Of a stretch of DNA of 64,000 nucleotides, positions 34,301-48,615 are shown piece by piece; the first letter of the stretch is position 1, and each line of letters begins with the position of its first letter. Both the position numbers and the translations under genes were made by a program. The notes below the pieces were generated by a model. It did no database searches. It saw only the letters and a list, made by a program, of their open reading frames with translations, and was not told the origin of the DNA. The stretch comes from Eremophila alpestris peregrina (lineage: Eukaryota > Chordata > Aves > Passeriformes > Alaudidae), in assembly GCA_009792885.1 (NCBI GenBank), contig WMCF01000006.1, positions 992,001 through 1,056,000 of the forward strand. Reading direction: 5' to 3'.

Positions 34301-36745
34301 TGAAATTAAATGTTTTCTTATAGATGTGAGGAGGGATAATTCTGTATTAAAATGTCAGTTGTAAAGTAAATGAGGCACACAAATTGCCAGATGAAAACAG
34401 GGCGGGGGGAAAGGGTTCTGATGTACATAACTGCCTTGAGACATAGACTATTCCTCAACTTTTGTAGTTTTCCAGCTGTTTCTTGAGATTACCAAACCTA
34501 GTACATACTTTAAAAATTTATTCATTGTTAAATAACATGTTTAATGATTTCTTTCCTGCCTGCAGTGTAACATTTTCTGCCATTGACAATGCAATTTTTA
34601 TCTCTAGTCTCAACTGTCTTGCTTGAAATGACCTGTAAAATTATTTTCCAGACTCTTCATTAGACATAATCTCTTCAGGGAGTACTGTACAATGTGGCAG
34701 CTGTGTTTCAGATTGTCAGCCTCTTTGATGAGATGCTTTGTCTTCTGAAAATATGTTGCAATAGTCTTGTTGAGATAAAAAAGGTAGAAGAGTTGGTATG
34801 GAAGGGGGTAATTTCCTTTTATAGCCTCGTGTATGGAACAAATACACAAATCATCATGTGATTTACTTCTTACTGGGCACTGGAAAAAAAATAATATATG
34901 AATCTCATATTCTGGGTGATTAAATGTCCCTGAGTCTTGAATAAAATGACAACAACATTGTCATCAAGCCCCAGAAAATCCAGCTTTTTGTTCACTCTGT
35001 GTATCCTGCAAGTAGGTAGAAGAGGATGCTTCACTTTCAACATCACACATATCTTTATTTATTTCATATTGGGTAGGCTTTTTCCCCCACATGTGTTCAT
35101 TTTTGATGAAGGTTTGTGGGATTTCTTGGGTTTACTTGTTAGGCACTTTTGTGTTCGCTGTGCACACTCACTAATTGAACTGTGAACTTCTTTGGTCAGC
35201 TACAATACCCAAACAGTTTCCTATGCTAATACTTCATAATAATTTTGCTTGAGCCATTGCAATATATCTGCAAATTTATTTATACCCTAACTCTCATGTA
35301 GTCACCAAACAAATGAAAGTCATCACCCTGGGGGGACGTAATTTTATAAAACTGGAAGATTTCCATGAAAAAACAAGCAATTTGTGAAATTTGCATGAGG
35401 AAGCTGGAATAGTGATTCAGAAATGTGTGGGATGTATATGGCATACTTTTCAATGTAAATGTTAATAACCAGCATGCTGTTTGTCAAACACTCTCACAGC
35501 AGCATTTGTCACCACAGAGGCTGAAGGTTATAATAACAGGCTACTTGAGGAATTTCTGCCCATTTTGGTATTCCCAAATAAAGGCAGTTTGGCGTGGTGG
35601 GTCTGCGTCATCAGGCTATGTTAGACTTTCCAGCTCTGCAAACATGAGCAAAAGAGAAAAATTTGGCAGTTAAACTGTGTTCATCAAATTCTTTGTAACT
35701 TGGTTTCATACATCAGGCTCTTATGCAGTGTGAGGCAATGCCTTAGCAGAAGGCCTTAAACTTGAAGTGTGTGCAGCGAGTCTTGTATACAGGTTTGTGC
35801 ACTTACCTGTGGTGTAGCCACTTGCACACAGGGTCTGCTCAACAGGAGGCTTAAAGGATTTGCAGTTGATAAGCAGTATTTAAATGTAAGTTTTGGTAGT
35901 TAAATGTGGATAAAAAGCTTAACGGTAATTAAATAACAGGCAGTGTTCTCTGGGATGGATTAACACTTATCTTGAAGTAGAATGGTTATTGTTTGTTTGG
36001 CACTGACATACACAGTCAAGTATACTATTTTTAGTGAAATGTATGGAATATAATGTGAAGATGACTGACTAAGGTCTGGGCTTATTGTGTATATCCATTT
36101 CTATAAAAACTATGCTTTTTCCTATCAATACTGCATTTGTCAGCACAGCTCTGTTGTAACCCCCAGTCTGACATGTTTGAATAAATTTATGTCAATATTG
36201 AAAAAAAATTTAAAAAGGCAAGCTTTGGCGTTAAAAATAAAATGTGAGATTTACTACAAGAATCCCGAGTAAGTAAAATAATGGCATATCAAGTTTTGAT
36301 AATGGCAATCATATTGCCATTTTTAGGTGCATTCTCAAAGCTATGTGGGAGGGGGATAACTTGTTTTCTGAAAGAGTTGAATGTAGTTCCCTTTTGTTCA
36401 AAAATTACTCATATGAATAAAATATCAGTATTGTGATTGTGAGCTCAGATGATGCCAGCTCAGAAGAGCATGACTTGAGTACATTTTGGTCTTAAAACTT
36501 GATTAAACACTGGGTTTGATGTTAGTATTTACCTTAGTGAAGATAACAAAGAAGTGAGGGTATTAAAAAAAAAAATCATCTCTGAGGCCTTTCACCCAGA
36601 TAGAAAGAAGGATCATAAACCCAAGGATCAGGGTTGATCTTTAGAAAAGAGAATACAGACCACAAAGCCTGGTGCTGCTGCAGCACTAACAATTTTGCAG
36701 AGTATTCAGACTGGAGAATTTTCATAAAGCTTTGTGCTATGTTAC
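31310..36745 (+). other. TRPC6: TRPC6 intron 1, proximal part
   Basis: This begins inside the CpG island and returns to AT-rich composition after about 31605. I see no exon here: none of the open frames resembles the ankyrin-repeat region that exon 2 should encode. There are short A- and T-runs (for example near 32450) but no element I can identify. Confidence 0.7.
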
Positions 36746-36746
36746 G

Positions 36747-37025
36747 AAATCATAGAAGGGTTTTGGTTGGGGGAGACTTTAAAGATTGTCTAAGCCAAAC
36801 ACCCCTTAGATCACCCCTTAGATGCCACCCATTAGATCAGCTTGCTCAGAGCTCCATCCAGCCTGGCCTTGGACACTTCCAGGCATGGGGCATCCACAGC
36901 CTCTCTGGGCAACCTGTTCCAGGTGTCTCAGTACCCTCTGAGTAAAGAATTTCTTCCTCACAGCTAATCAAATCTCTCCTGTTTTAGCTTAAAGCCATTG
37001 CCTCTTGTCCTATCACTGTCTGCAT
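36747..37025 (-). mobile_element. CR1 LINE fragment in TRPC6 intron 1 (antisense)
   Basis: Starts AAATCATAGAAGGGTTTTGG and continues with CTCCATCCAGCCTGGCCTTG, CACTTCCAGGCATGGGGCAT, CTCTCTGGGCAACCTGTTCC, AAAGAATTTCTTCCT and CCTCTTGTCCTATCACTG, all reverse-complement CR1. Near 36800-36835 it carries an internal local duplication of a CCCCTTAGATCA-type unit where the family has a single copy. The element is antisense to TRPC6. Confidence 0.92.
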
Positions 37026-37030
37026 GTGTC

Positions 37031-40000
37031 ATGTCAGCTTAACTAGCAAATAGGTGAATTGCCCAGCAGACTGAAGAGGTGGATTTAAAGCTGGTCTGTT
37101 GCCTCCTGTCATCTTCTGCCAGCACTGGTGTTAGTTCAGAGGAACACTTGGTTGTGCTGATTTTCCTCCTGGCCCAATCTGGGTTTCTCCTTTTGGGCAC
37201 ATTGACTGACTTTAGGACTCATCACTGACTACTTACCAGCTTTTCAAAGGGGAAGATTCCCTTATCTTTGCAGGATGATTTATGTTTTCTTTTCCTTCTG
37301 TAAGATGTTTGCCTGCTATCAGCATGTTTCAGCTTTTCTGGTCATGATTTCCTCCCCTTACTTGGAACAGGTAGCCAGGCCAGAGTGATAAACTTTGTCA
37401 GTCCTACTCTGTGTACATGTCCTAGGCCTGCCAAGTAGTAACAGCCCACAATAAACTTCTATGAGAATTGTTCCTAAACAACTGTTTTCCATGATAGAAA
37501 ATTATAAACCAATTTTCCTTTCTGCTTTTCAATACAGTAATTGATTTTCTGTACTAGTTTTAATTCCACTGTGCTAGTCTTTAGTTATATGCATTTCTTC
37601 CTTAAGATAACTTAAAATTACTTTACGTTTTCAAGTCTTATAAAAAATTTCTTAATGAAAGAGACATGTACTAGGAATTTCTAGTTTGTTATCTTCATTT
37701 GCTAAGGTTGTTATATTGGACATGAGTTGAAGTTATGTTTCTTAGGGTTTTTTCCATCTGGATCTATTAATTTATAGTTAATTCCAGTGAAACTGTAATG
37801 ATCCAAGTGTATTACCTACAAAAATCTTTTGAAATGTTAATTGAAAGGTTATAGAGCTTCATTTGGGGGTATTGGGAGAGGAGTTCTATAAAGTTAATGT
37901 GTGCTATACTAGTGGTGCTTATTCCAAGAGAAACCCTCTACTTAGAGAACTCTCACTTTTCTCTTAGCCTTGAAGGATAAATCTGAACACTTGAGGATCT
38001 GCCTGTGCCATGTTCACTGCTTCCTACTGTCCTGTAGGAACACATGGGGTAGGATGGTTGCTCAGAGGCTCTGCCAAGGGTCATCTTGTTCCACTGGTGA
38101 GTGGATTACCAAGTTATCTTGACAAATCAGATGCAAAAGGCAGATGTGGGAAGGCAGCAGTGACTCTTCCTCTCTGTAGATTTTATATTTCTCTCACTTT
38201 AAGAGCAAGTTTCCTATTACTTACTCAAGACAGTTTTTGAAGATTGCTGCTCTTTTGAGTCTTAGAGTGAATATTCTGGATCTCAAGTGAGTCTTAGAAT
38301 AGTACTTCTCCCCATAAAAGACACAAATTTGTTTTCTTTTAAGTGTAGAAATCTAAAAACTGCAAAACTCTTGATAAAAATACAATTGAAGTGCAGTAGA
38401 GCTTACAAAACTTAGCTAATATGACTTCATTTTCAAGTAGTAGGCACGAGATGAAACTTTTCAAGGATACTGGGTATTTTGTGTGGCCTCTCATTGTGAG
38501 ATGTTCTCACTTCAGGATCTTAAAAACTAAGCCACACAATATCAAAAGCTCTGGAAAAGTTGGGCTTTAATCTGTATTACTGTTCTAGTCCCTTGGACGT
38601 CGGTGAGGCTGGGAGTCTGTAACAAACCCTTGCTGCCCAGGGAAGACTAAGGAGTTGCAACAACATGGCAGAAAGGTTGGAGCAAAAGTAGCAGTATTTT
38701 GAACTGACATCTAAGCAACAAATGAAGCGAGCAAAAATTAGGAGGGGAGAGGGACTTAAGTTTCTGAAGATACAGTTTAGATTATTTGAAATGTTTTGTA
38801 CAGCACTTCTAACAAAAAGTCAAAAATAGCTGTATCTCCAGGTCTGCAGAATGAATGAAGTTAAAGTTCCCTGCTTTTCTTCAGAAAGGAATTTTAGAGG
38901 TTTAAGCCAGAAAGCTATTTAATAATTTAGCAAAATATGATGTGAGCACATTTGTAGGTAAACAGCAAATGATGTGATAGTGAAATTTCAGAACTTCTTT
39001 GTATGATAAAATAATAATGATCTTACCTAACAAGCTGATATATAAAATATACACTGGGATTTCTTACCCCACAGCCACTTCTATCTAGAGTCAGCAACAG
39101 CATTTATTGCATAACAGGAAGAGAAACTTAAAAATAGTCTAGGCAGGGATTTACAGAGACAGCAAGGGTAATGCCTCTTATTTTAGAAAACTGTATGAGG
39201 ATCTGTTAGTGATTTTACATCAAATCTAAAAACCAGCAGAAAGGTCCCTAGTTATCAGTGATAATGCCTTGGAGGGAAAGAATACCCTTTGTGGTTTAAC
39301 TAGCTTAGTGCAGGACATGGATCAATGAGGAAGGTGCTGGTAGCAGCACTGCTGGGTATCTGTATGCCTTTTTCAAACTGTCTATGACCAGGCTTCTGAT
39401 GGCATACAGGTCCTGGTGTGTCCAGAGAGTCAGAAAAGGCATGGAAGTACACATTGAGGAGGAGGGGAAATAGATTCACTTCCAGGGGAATGTGGTCCAT
39501 TCCCTTTATGTATTTGGAGACCTGAGGACAGGTTTGGGGAATCAGAATTGAGTAAGATGTAATTTCTGAACAATGTCTATGTCTGGAATAATTGTTTTGA
39601 ATCTGTCATTGTTATATTAGCAGAGGGGGAATGTTGCCCCAAATAAGAATTTCCAACCAGACAGCCCCGTGGCAATGGCATAGTACAGCTGAGTGCTCTT
39701 TATTGTAAGAAGTATGGAACAAGATTTGTAGCTCTGAATGTCATCTGAAAATGGAAGTGTGCCCATCTGTGCAAGCTCACATCCAGACTCAGCGGCAGGC
39801 TGCTGCTTGTAAGGGGCATGAGGGGGCTCTTTTTGTGTGTGGTGCAGGGTTGGGATCCTGCCTGTGTGCCTGCTGGGTGGGGTGGTACTGCTCTGCTGTG
39901 TCAGCATAGCAAGCAGGTAAGATCATTCCACTTGTATCATCATGTTATACTGCCTGTTCAGGTAAGCACAGCTTTCTGTTGTGTTCATTGGGCTGGTTTT

Positions 40001-43000
40001 CATGTTGCTCTAATCATAACATTTGTGCTGTGTATAGGCAATGGGTCATTAGTGGAATATGTTCAGATACACTTACAGGTGTCACTGTCTTGGCTGAAGA
40101 GTCAGTGATTGATAGGATCACTCTGTCTCTCACTCTGCTTGGTAACCCCTGAGCCCAAGACCGAGACAAAAGGTAGAAAAAAACCAAGAAAGCATCTACT
40201 ACTGTTCTATATTCTTGGAAGTACTAGTTCTGAGAATATAAGACGCAGTAAATAGGAAATTATGACTGCTAAATATTTACCAAAAAAAAAAAAATAAGGC
40301 AAGCTGCTAAAAATGATGTAACTGGAGGGGATGTTTAAAAGGAATTGAAAAAGTTATGGATGTACAAAATAAGACTGCCTTTTTTTTCCACCTGTCCCCA
40401 GTCATCAATTAGCATCTTCCTAAAAATTCAAGGTAATTTCCAGAAAGCAGCAAACACAGATGAAGCTGCTATATATTCTCATGCACAGGAAATGAGACAT
40501 TGCAGAGTGGGGGAGAAGGATGGTAAAACTATTTTCATGACACTTTTCATGTGCAGCATCTAGAGAAGTAATATGTGGACTAGCCTAAGTTTATATACCA
40601 GACATTTTTGCTGCATGACAGCAAAAATGCAGCAGTGACTGTTCCTTACACTTTTGCCCTTACTGCTGCTCCAAAGAGTATGTAGCATAACACTTACAGG
40701 AGGATCATGAGGAGAAAAATCCAGTTTCTAAGTAAATAAAAATTTTAAGTAAAACTCTGAAAGCGCATGTTTTGTCTTTTGAGTTTATTTCCTTCTCCTT
40801 CCCTTCTTCTGGGATGTCACCTTTTATTCTTGGCAAAAAAAGAACAATTTCATTTCTCCAATAGAGAATATAGATGAAGGCTGTGTTCCCATTTTCCCAA
40901 GTCCTATGTAAAAATGAAAGCTGAGTAAGTCTGAAACTTTTGTTCATGTGGAATGCTATTGATTTTGTATCTCTTTTCATGGTTTCAAAAATTACTTTCA
41001 TTCTTTTTTCCAAATAAGTCTTGACAGTACTTTTCTCAGAAGTATTCTCCATTGGCTTTTTGATAAGAGTGTTTCAGTATGGCTGAAAGAAGAATGTTTG
41101 CATTTGGCTTGTTGAAGCCACCATAAATCATACATGGGTTGATGCAATATTAACTGCTTTTGAATCCCCCAGCTCAGATGGCTGTAGAGAGGACAGTTGC
41201 AGCTCTCTGCTGAACTCTTTCCTGCTCTGCATACATGACTTGAGTCCCTTGGCAGTCAGCAGTACTCAGAATCTTGTATGTGCTTGTCGGTGTTCAGCTC
41301 ATGGTGATCTCTCAAGAGACCAGCCCAGGCAAAGCAGTTGTGACCAAAACTACACTTCCGTCTCCCTTCAGTAGGAAAATGTAGCTAATTGTGCTGTGGA
41401 ACAGATGCAAAGTTACACATTTCAGATCAGTTACAAAGCAACATACAAATGCTTTCTTCTCCCCTGCAACATGAAAGTTTGGATTCAGATAATGGAGCCT
41501 CCCCTTCTCCCCTTAATTTTAATGTATTTGGTTAAAAACTGGGAAGTTAGGCAGTTAGACAAGCAAGAAGAATTCCTGATGAAAATTTTTGATTTTTTTT
41601 TTTTCAGAACCTGTATACACCACTGAATAAATGAAGGGCCACTTTGATTCTTATTTCTCCTGGTGTACTTTATTTCTTCAGCAGAAGAGTTTTCTTCCAT
41701 CCCAACACTCTGCTAGTGTCCGTGCAATTTCATACTAAAAAATGCTGTACATTGTTATTCTGCTTTGATTCACTGGATTCTCTGGATGTTAGAATCATCA
41801 TTTTTTGTCACTTAACACTATTTAACTAAAGAAAGTTTTAATTAAATTACAGTTCTTCCCTGCAGTCTGTTACAAATCCAGTACAATTTGATAAATGTAG
41901 GACCATGTGAGAGCTGGTTTTGATTGGTATTTACCATTGTACCTGAAGGTCAGTGCTCCAAAATCTTTCAGTTTGAATCAATCAGGTTGAATAAATACCC
42001 CTTAGGAAAATTTCTCATATCTGTATATCACCGTAGTGAATTATTTAGCAGTAGGGTGGGTTTGTGGGGTGTCAAAGACCAAATTGCAAGACCAGTTTCA
42101 ACTCAGGAACGACAGACACCTCAGTCCACAACAGCTACCTGCCAGAAAAATATTAGCAAGGCAGAACTGTTCTTGTGTATCTTTCTTATGATTTTTTTTT
42201 CTTGAAGATAAAGGTCTCAAAGTTTTCTCTGTATATTTTGAAACGTTATTTTTCTTCTGAGAAAGCAAACCTCTTGATTTCATTTTAGTTATAACAGTCT
42301 TTGTCACATGATTGTAAAATCCTTCCTATGCTATTCTATTATGATTACCTGACTGGAGAGCAGCAACAGCTAATGACATTGTCATGTGGCTAACTAGTTC
42401 AGAGATTTCTTCTGTTCTGTGGGATTAAAGGAAACATGGTGTTCAGTGGAGGCCAGTGCCTTTTAATCTTTTGTGAGTGACAGTTTTTTACAAATGTCAC
42501 GTATTCTACAAAATATTGTGCAGTTGTGAAGTAACAGTAGCTGTTAAAGGTCTCAGTCTATTCCTTTCATCCATCAAATCTGATCACAGCTCTTTTTTAA
42601 CTTGTGCTCTGTGCTGCAATCACCATTACATCTCAGATCTGAAAAAGCCAAGTGATCATTTCCTGCTGAAATTGTGCATGTGACGTGCCACCATTCTGTT
42701 TTCTCTGAAAGTGTCACTGAGGCCATGATACCAAGTACTTTATTTGTGCATAGCAGGGAACAATAAACATAATTGTTTCTTTATTCTTGTAAGGTAATTA
42801 ATTTAAATAACAGTAATTACAGATATTAGAAATAAACCAAAGTAATTCCTTTTTTTACACTGTTTTTACTTTTATGTAAGCACACACTGAAAAGCCAAGA
42901 TCTTCTACAGGAACTCTTCTTCATCCTGAAGTTATACTGTTGCAATTTTTATTGTGTGTAAAGGTAAATTTAACAATATTGCATGAATTCTCTAATTAGA

Positions 43001-46000
43001 AGTAAATCACATTAACATGATGCAAATGGCTTATTTCTAACATGGATGCAGGAAGGGTATTGATAGGCACACTTCATTATTTTCCCACAAACAGAGCTGT
43101 TAAAAAAATGGTCTCCTGGACATGAACATTGTATATTGTGCAAATCTTTATTTTATCTAAGAAGGAAAATTTTGCTTAGATCTAGTGCTCTCTCTGAAGC
43201 TGTTAATGTCAGCCTTACATAATTGACTGAATTACAAATGTAGTTTCTTAATGAAATTTAAATTTTGTAGAAATACGTGGTAAGACCTAGATTCACATTA
43301 GGTGATGGACACATTTTATTGTGTATAGAGTATGATGGAAGAACAGATGGATAAGCATATTAAGTTCCTGAATCAGGCAAATGTGACTGCTGGCATAATC
43401 TTGCTCATTACCTTTTTCTCAGTTGTATTTGCTATATTATTGCATATCTCTGTTGTTTGAAACACTATTATCTCTAGGTTAGTTACTCTCTTTAGTATAG
43501 TTATACTGTCTTCTGTGGTTTTTTTGCAAAGCAGAGACAACTTACTGTTCCTTCTTCCTCAGGTGCCAAGCAGAAAATGTACATGCTGCTTCTGCACAGG
43601 GAAGTTGCTCTGTCACTAAACCCTGATCACTCATTCAATTCCAAAAGATTTTCCTATTGCTCTTTTCTATTCAGACATTTAAAAGATCTTTGGTACTTTT
43701 TCTTGTACTCTGAGCAGTCCTGAGTTTGTTGGTTGTAATTTTCCTAATCAGTTGTTTATATGGCTTTCATTTCATAGCCAGTTCCTTTTATCCACAATTG
43801 CATGCACTCATAAATTATTCTAGTTCTCCAGTAATCGTAAGACATATATGCAGCATGGAGGATCCATGATGTTAAAATCCGTATTTTTCTCCCATCCTTA
43901 TTTTATTGGCAGTTTTCTTCAGTTCAGAGCCCTCACCCCTGACAGGTCAAGATTAGTGAGAGATACACAAGGGAGAATATATTGAAAGATACTATATTTA
44001 TAAAAAGGAATGGCATCTGAAATAAAAAAAAGAAGATGCTCTGAATAATATTTCACCATGAAAAATTCTGAATGTGGAGACTCTACCCAGGAATTTGATG
44101 AGATCTCAGAGTTGTTATATTTCATATTTGCAGTTTTTCTCGTATTTCTGAGGTATATTTGATATTAGTAGTCAGATTTACAAGAAATAAATATGGACTG
44201 AATAGATCTTCTGAGGATAAAAGAAATGTTTGATTACAACCCAGAAGCTGACTAATCTGATTAAAGCATAATTAATGCTGTGTTGGAGTGCTAGTTCAGT
44301 GCTGACTGGAGGGCATGTTCATCTGACACAGCCCTGTTACAGACTCACTGTTTTGTGTCATTCACCACAGGCTTTATGGTTAAACCATGTAGGTGTGTTT
44401 CCGCTCATTCAAATAATAATTTTATCATTTTGTTCCACTCTTTTTCTGTCTTTACTCGCATTGCATTGCATGTGGAGGTATTGGAGTAATCTTAGTTGCC
44501 ACGTTGTTTCCTGTCTAGGATTTGTACTTTGCACCTGGATGGGGTTTTGCTGTAAACTCTGTGCTACAGAGGGTAAGAACAATTCTGCTGAGGCTCTTGT
44601 GCATGTTTTTCTTAAATGATGCCCAGTAGTCTCGGTTTAGAACAAGCAATAAAAAAATGTGACTACTTAAAACTAATAAAGCTTTATAAAAATACAGTGA
44701 AAGTGATGTCTTTACACTTGTTACCTTTAGCAGCATTTCTTTGACCAAGTAGTAGAGGAAGCAGCTACCTGAAGAGCTGTCTTTTTAAGGTGTTTTACAT
44801 TACTTTTATCATTCTTTTTCTAATCATCTCTAGGTCTCCTGTTCAAGATGATTTTTGTGTTTCCCTGACCTTTTTTGCTGATGCCATACCCTATTGCCTG
44901 GAACTACAACTGTAAAATAAACTGTGCTAAAGGTAATGGTGAAAATTGACTGACTCATGCCAGAAGTAATTCATACCTCTAGAAGAACAGGGAAGAGGAA
45001 TAAAACAAGACTTTGTGAGTTTGGTCTGAATTCTGTTCAGTGTTTCACCTTGTGCTTGAATCCCCCATGCAGTTCCTGGATTGCTGTATTGCACTTGGAT
45101 GTAGATACAGTCAGTGTCTAGGATGAGCTCTGTTGTCTGTACTATGTGATAAATGTTTCTTTTCCTGTCTTTTATAGATATATATGTAACGTATGCACAT
45201 GCTCATGCATGTTCCCCTTTTCCCCCTTTTTGGAAACAGATGGCATTAAATTGAATTAAAGGAAATTACCCTCTGTCATTAAATGATCAAAGTAGAGAGA
45301 GCTCAGCAGAGCTCTTGACAATGCCAGCACAAGCTTGTGTTGTTATCCTGTCACTTTATTGTTGTGTTGTTCCTCATCTGCTGAAAGTTCTGTGCGTGGA
45401 TGATCTCTGGACCTTACATGATATGAATTGTGTAAAGGCAGTCAGGAGTTCCTTTTCCCTCCCCATCACATGGCACCCCTAAGGGGCCTTGCAGGTTCTG
45501 AGCTCAGGAAATGCATGGCACTGCTGGCTGGATAGCCTTCAGTGGGCTTACCCAAAGGTGCAGAGGGGGTCAGGGAGAACATTGGACCATGTCTTTGTCC
45601 CATAGGTACGTAAAAGAGGTGGCTGAAGTAGTCAGCCTTGTGGGGAGCACTTTTTACACACAGAACTGTTTTATCTGGTTTTGTGTCCAGTGAGCTAAAT
45701 TCCCAGACCTGGGAAGCAGGCAAGCAGTGTTACAGAAGCTGCTGCTTTTTCTGAGGCTGTCTCTTGAGTATAGGGGCTCCATTCAAGCAGAATAGTTATT
45801 AACTTATGACCAGGAATGCATGAAAGTGGCATTGTTAGTATCTTAAAAATGAGAGGACTACAAGGCACTTGATAGCTATTAGTTTGTTTGACAAGTGGGA
45901 TTCTCTGTGCTTAAATTACAGTTCTGTAAGCTTTCAAATTAATCTGTACACAAAAGGTATGTAGAGAGCAGTGGAAGTAATATGAAACTGTAAATTGTCT

Positions 46001-48430
46001 AAGCTCACCCATAACTGTATATTCAACTTTAAGACCTGTCCAGTCCAGAAGGCGCTGTACCCTGTGATTATGTCTTAATGGTTTTAAGGCAACTAAAGAG
46101 AAAAGCAACAAACTTCTTTTATGGACTTAGACTTTATTTACACAAAAGGAAGTGGAAAAAAACCCACTCTAATATTTTACTCTTCTTATACTTCTAGAAA
46201 AAGTTTTTTGTAGTTTCACATATGTAGAATATTCATTTACTGGCCTTAAAGAAAATAGACCTTTAAATACACTAAACCAATACATAAATTTTCCTAGTGT
46301 GCCTATTGTATCACACTCCTAAACATGATTCTAGCATCCTGTGCTTTTAAGTGTTTTTATGATTTATTGCATTTGGAAGCAGTAAATTAAATTTTCTCTA
46401 GTATTTAATTGAATATTAATGACTCGTTTAATCGAGTTGATAATAATATGAGTGAGAAATTTTCAAAGGCATAAAAATTTAGTTCTGGCATTTATCATTA
46501 GTTAACAGTGTTTATATGATTTGATAGAAGGATGGGTAAGCATGGAAGTACTATACTTTTATTGAGCTAATCTCTTTCTGTGTGTGGATTTTATAAAGCA
46601 TATTCTAAGGCATTAATGCACTTGTCAGTTTTGCAGATTTAAAGGGGTTAAAAACACAAGAAGATTGACAGATGATTTGGCATAGATGAGCAGTCGGATG
46701 TTCATCTCCTTAGAGGTTTTATTGACTGTAAAATATTAGAATGAGAATTAATTTAACACTGATACTTTCTTCTTGGCAGCTGAGATACTTTAAACGTGTC
46801 AGCACTGAGTAGTGGTGTTAGCTCAGGGTAGAGTCAGTGTGGAGAATCACAATGTTTCATGTCTGGTTGAAGAGCAAGAAATTGAGAATAAAGGCTGCTG
46901 ACTACAAGGAAAAAATCAGCCACTGAATTAATTTTGAAGACCAAACTGGAGTACTTACACACTAAAACCTTATATCTGAGAAAGTCTTTAAAAACATTGA
47001 GTGCATATTCTCCAGATATTTACTGGTTGGCTTTTCCTTGTGCAGGCTGAAGGGCTGTGTGGATTCTTGGTTATCTGGATGACTTACATTCTTACTGATT
47101 AAACTGTATTCTGTGTGTGTCTTGTGAGGAGTGTTGTGGTTTTAATTTGAGAACCTTAAAAATTTGCATTTTTAGTCGTTAAGTGGATGACTGGATGATT
47201 TCTAATTTGCAAAACTATGAAAAATAACTTTGCTGGCATCCACTTTCTTTAATGACAGTCCAGGCCTCTTTATGTTTGTCATTGGAGTTCCTATAATTTA
47301 CAGAAACAATTCTTTGGAATCATGATACAGATTATGATGTCATAAATGCAATTAAGTGAGACACAGATAAATATAATGGGCATAATGGGGCATTTATGCA
47401 TGTCAGCATGACTGGGAAAAGAAGAGTGGTTTTGTAGCAGCTTGCACCATCTGGGTATCACCCTTATGGCATTGACTGTGGGAAGGGAGCAAAGTTTATG
47501 TAGATGGACAACACTGAAATATATTTTATTTGAAGACTAACTTTTAATGAACTTTAAAAAGCCATTTTTTCATCTATGCAAAGCCCTCCAAATAGTACAT
47601 TTATTTTAAGCTTATGAAGATTAATTTTTCTGATCATGGATGTTTATATTGTAACACCACTTACAGAATTAGGAACTTACTGCATGGGCAACTATAACTA
47701 CTGTGAAAATCAATGTCTTTGATTATTTGTATCTGACACTGGATTATTTGTATCTGATACTCTGATTTTGTGACTTTCAAATGAATTTCCTAATGTGAGC
47801 TTCAAGGTTTGATAAAGTTGCCTGTGTATGATAGTGGCAGAATGTTTTTATGTGCATTCTGTCAAAATTTATCCTGCTGAAAAAGTACTAGTCTGTCAGC
47901 AGATCAGCACTTATTTAGCTATATTTTTCCAGTTACAACTGTAATAACTTCAAGGAAAGTTAGTGGTGACCTTCAAGCCTGAAAAACATTCTCAATTTTA
48001 AAGATACATAGTACACCTTCAGGCTGAGAGCTTTCATCAGGGACTTCTACACTGTGAATTGATCTAATTTTGATTTTGGGACTTTCTGAACCAGATTGTA
48101 GTGGTGGTATTTAAATCTGTGTATTGATGTAATTCTGCAGTGATGGGCATCTCCTTCTGGATGGAGATGTACTGAACTGGAGCTCTTCAGCCAGGACAGG
48201 TCAAAGCTGGCTCCTGCAGAATCTCCATCTCATCATCAGTCAGTGCTGCTGGACACATGCGGTAGCTGGGTACTGTGCATTGTGTCTCTGCTGGTACACG
48301 TTTACTCCAGTGCTGCAGCCAGTTGTTTCTCATTATCCCAGAGTGATGGGACACTGCAGGAGTCCTGTGGACTCAATAGCTTCAATTTCTTGCCAGCATG
48401 GTAGCTGTAGGCTGTTTTGTGCCATGTGAG
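37031..48430 (+). other. TRPC6: TRPC6 intron 1, middle part
   Basis: AT-rich non-coding sequence between two antisense CR1 fragments. The longest open frames (about 115 codons, for example on the minus strand at 40705-41052) show no recognisable domain. Small features seen are A-runs near 40281 and 36560, a T-run near 41590, and a 21-bp tandem duplication at 47721-47762. I see no exon, RNA gene or mobile element that I can name. Confidence 0.65.
47721..47762 (+). repeat. 21-bp tandem duplication in TRPC6 intron 1
   Basis: GATTATTTGTATCTGACACTG is followed by GATTATTTGTATCTGATACTC, with two differences. Confidence 0.93.
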
Positions 48431-48615
48431 TTCACAGAATCACAGAATAACCTGAGTTGGCAGGGGCCCACAAGTGTCATTGAGTCCAACTCCTGCTCTT
48501 GCACAGCACCATCCCCAAGAGTGACATCATGTGCCTGAGAGCATTGTCCAGACACTTTCTGAACTCTGTCAGTCTGGTGCTGTGACCACTGCCCTGGGGA
48601 GCCTGTTCCAGTCAC
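48431..48615 (-). mobile_element. CR1 LINE fragment in TRPC6 intron 1 (antisense, different subfamily)
   Basis: Begins CACAGAATCACAGAATAACC, then GAGTTGGCAGGGGCCCACAA, GAGTCCAACTCCTGCTCTTG, CAGAGCATTGTCCAGAC-like sequence, CTGCCCTGGGGAGCCTGTTC. The wording differs from the other copies (GAGTTGGxAGGGxCCC and CTGGGGAGCCTGTTCCAG), which fits a distinct, generally older CR1 subfamily. Only about 185 bp remain and the element is antisense to TRPC6. Confidence 0.85.
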
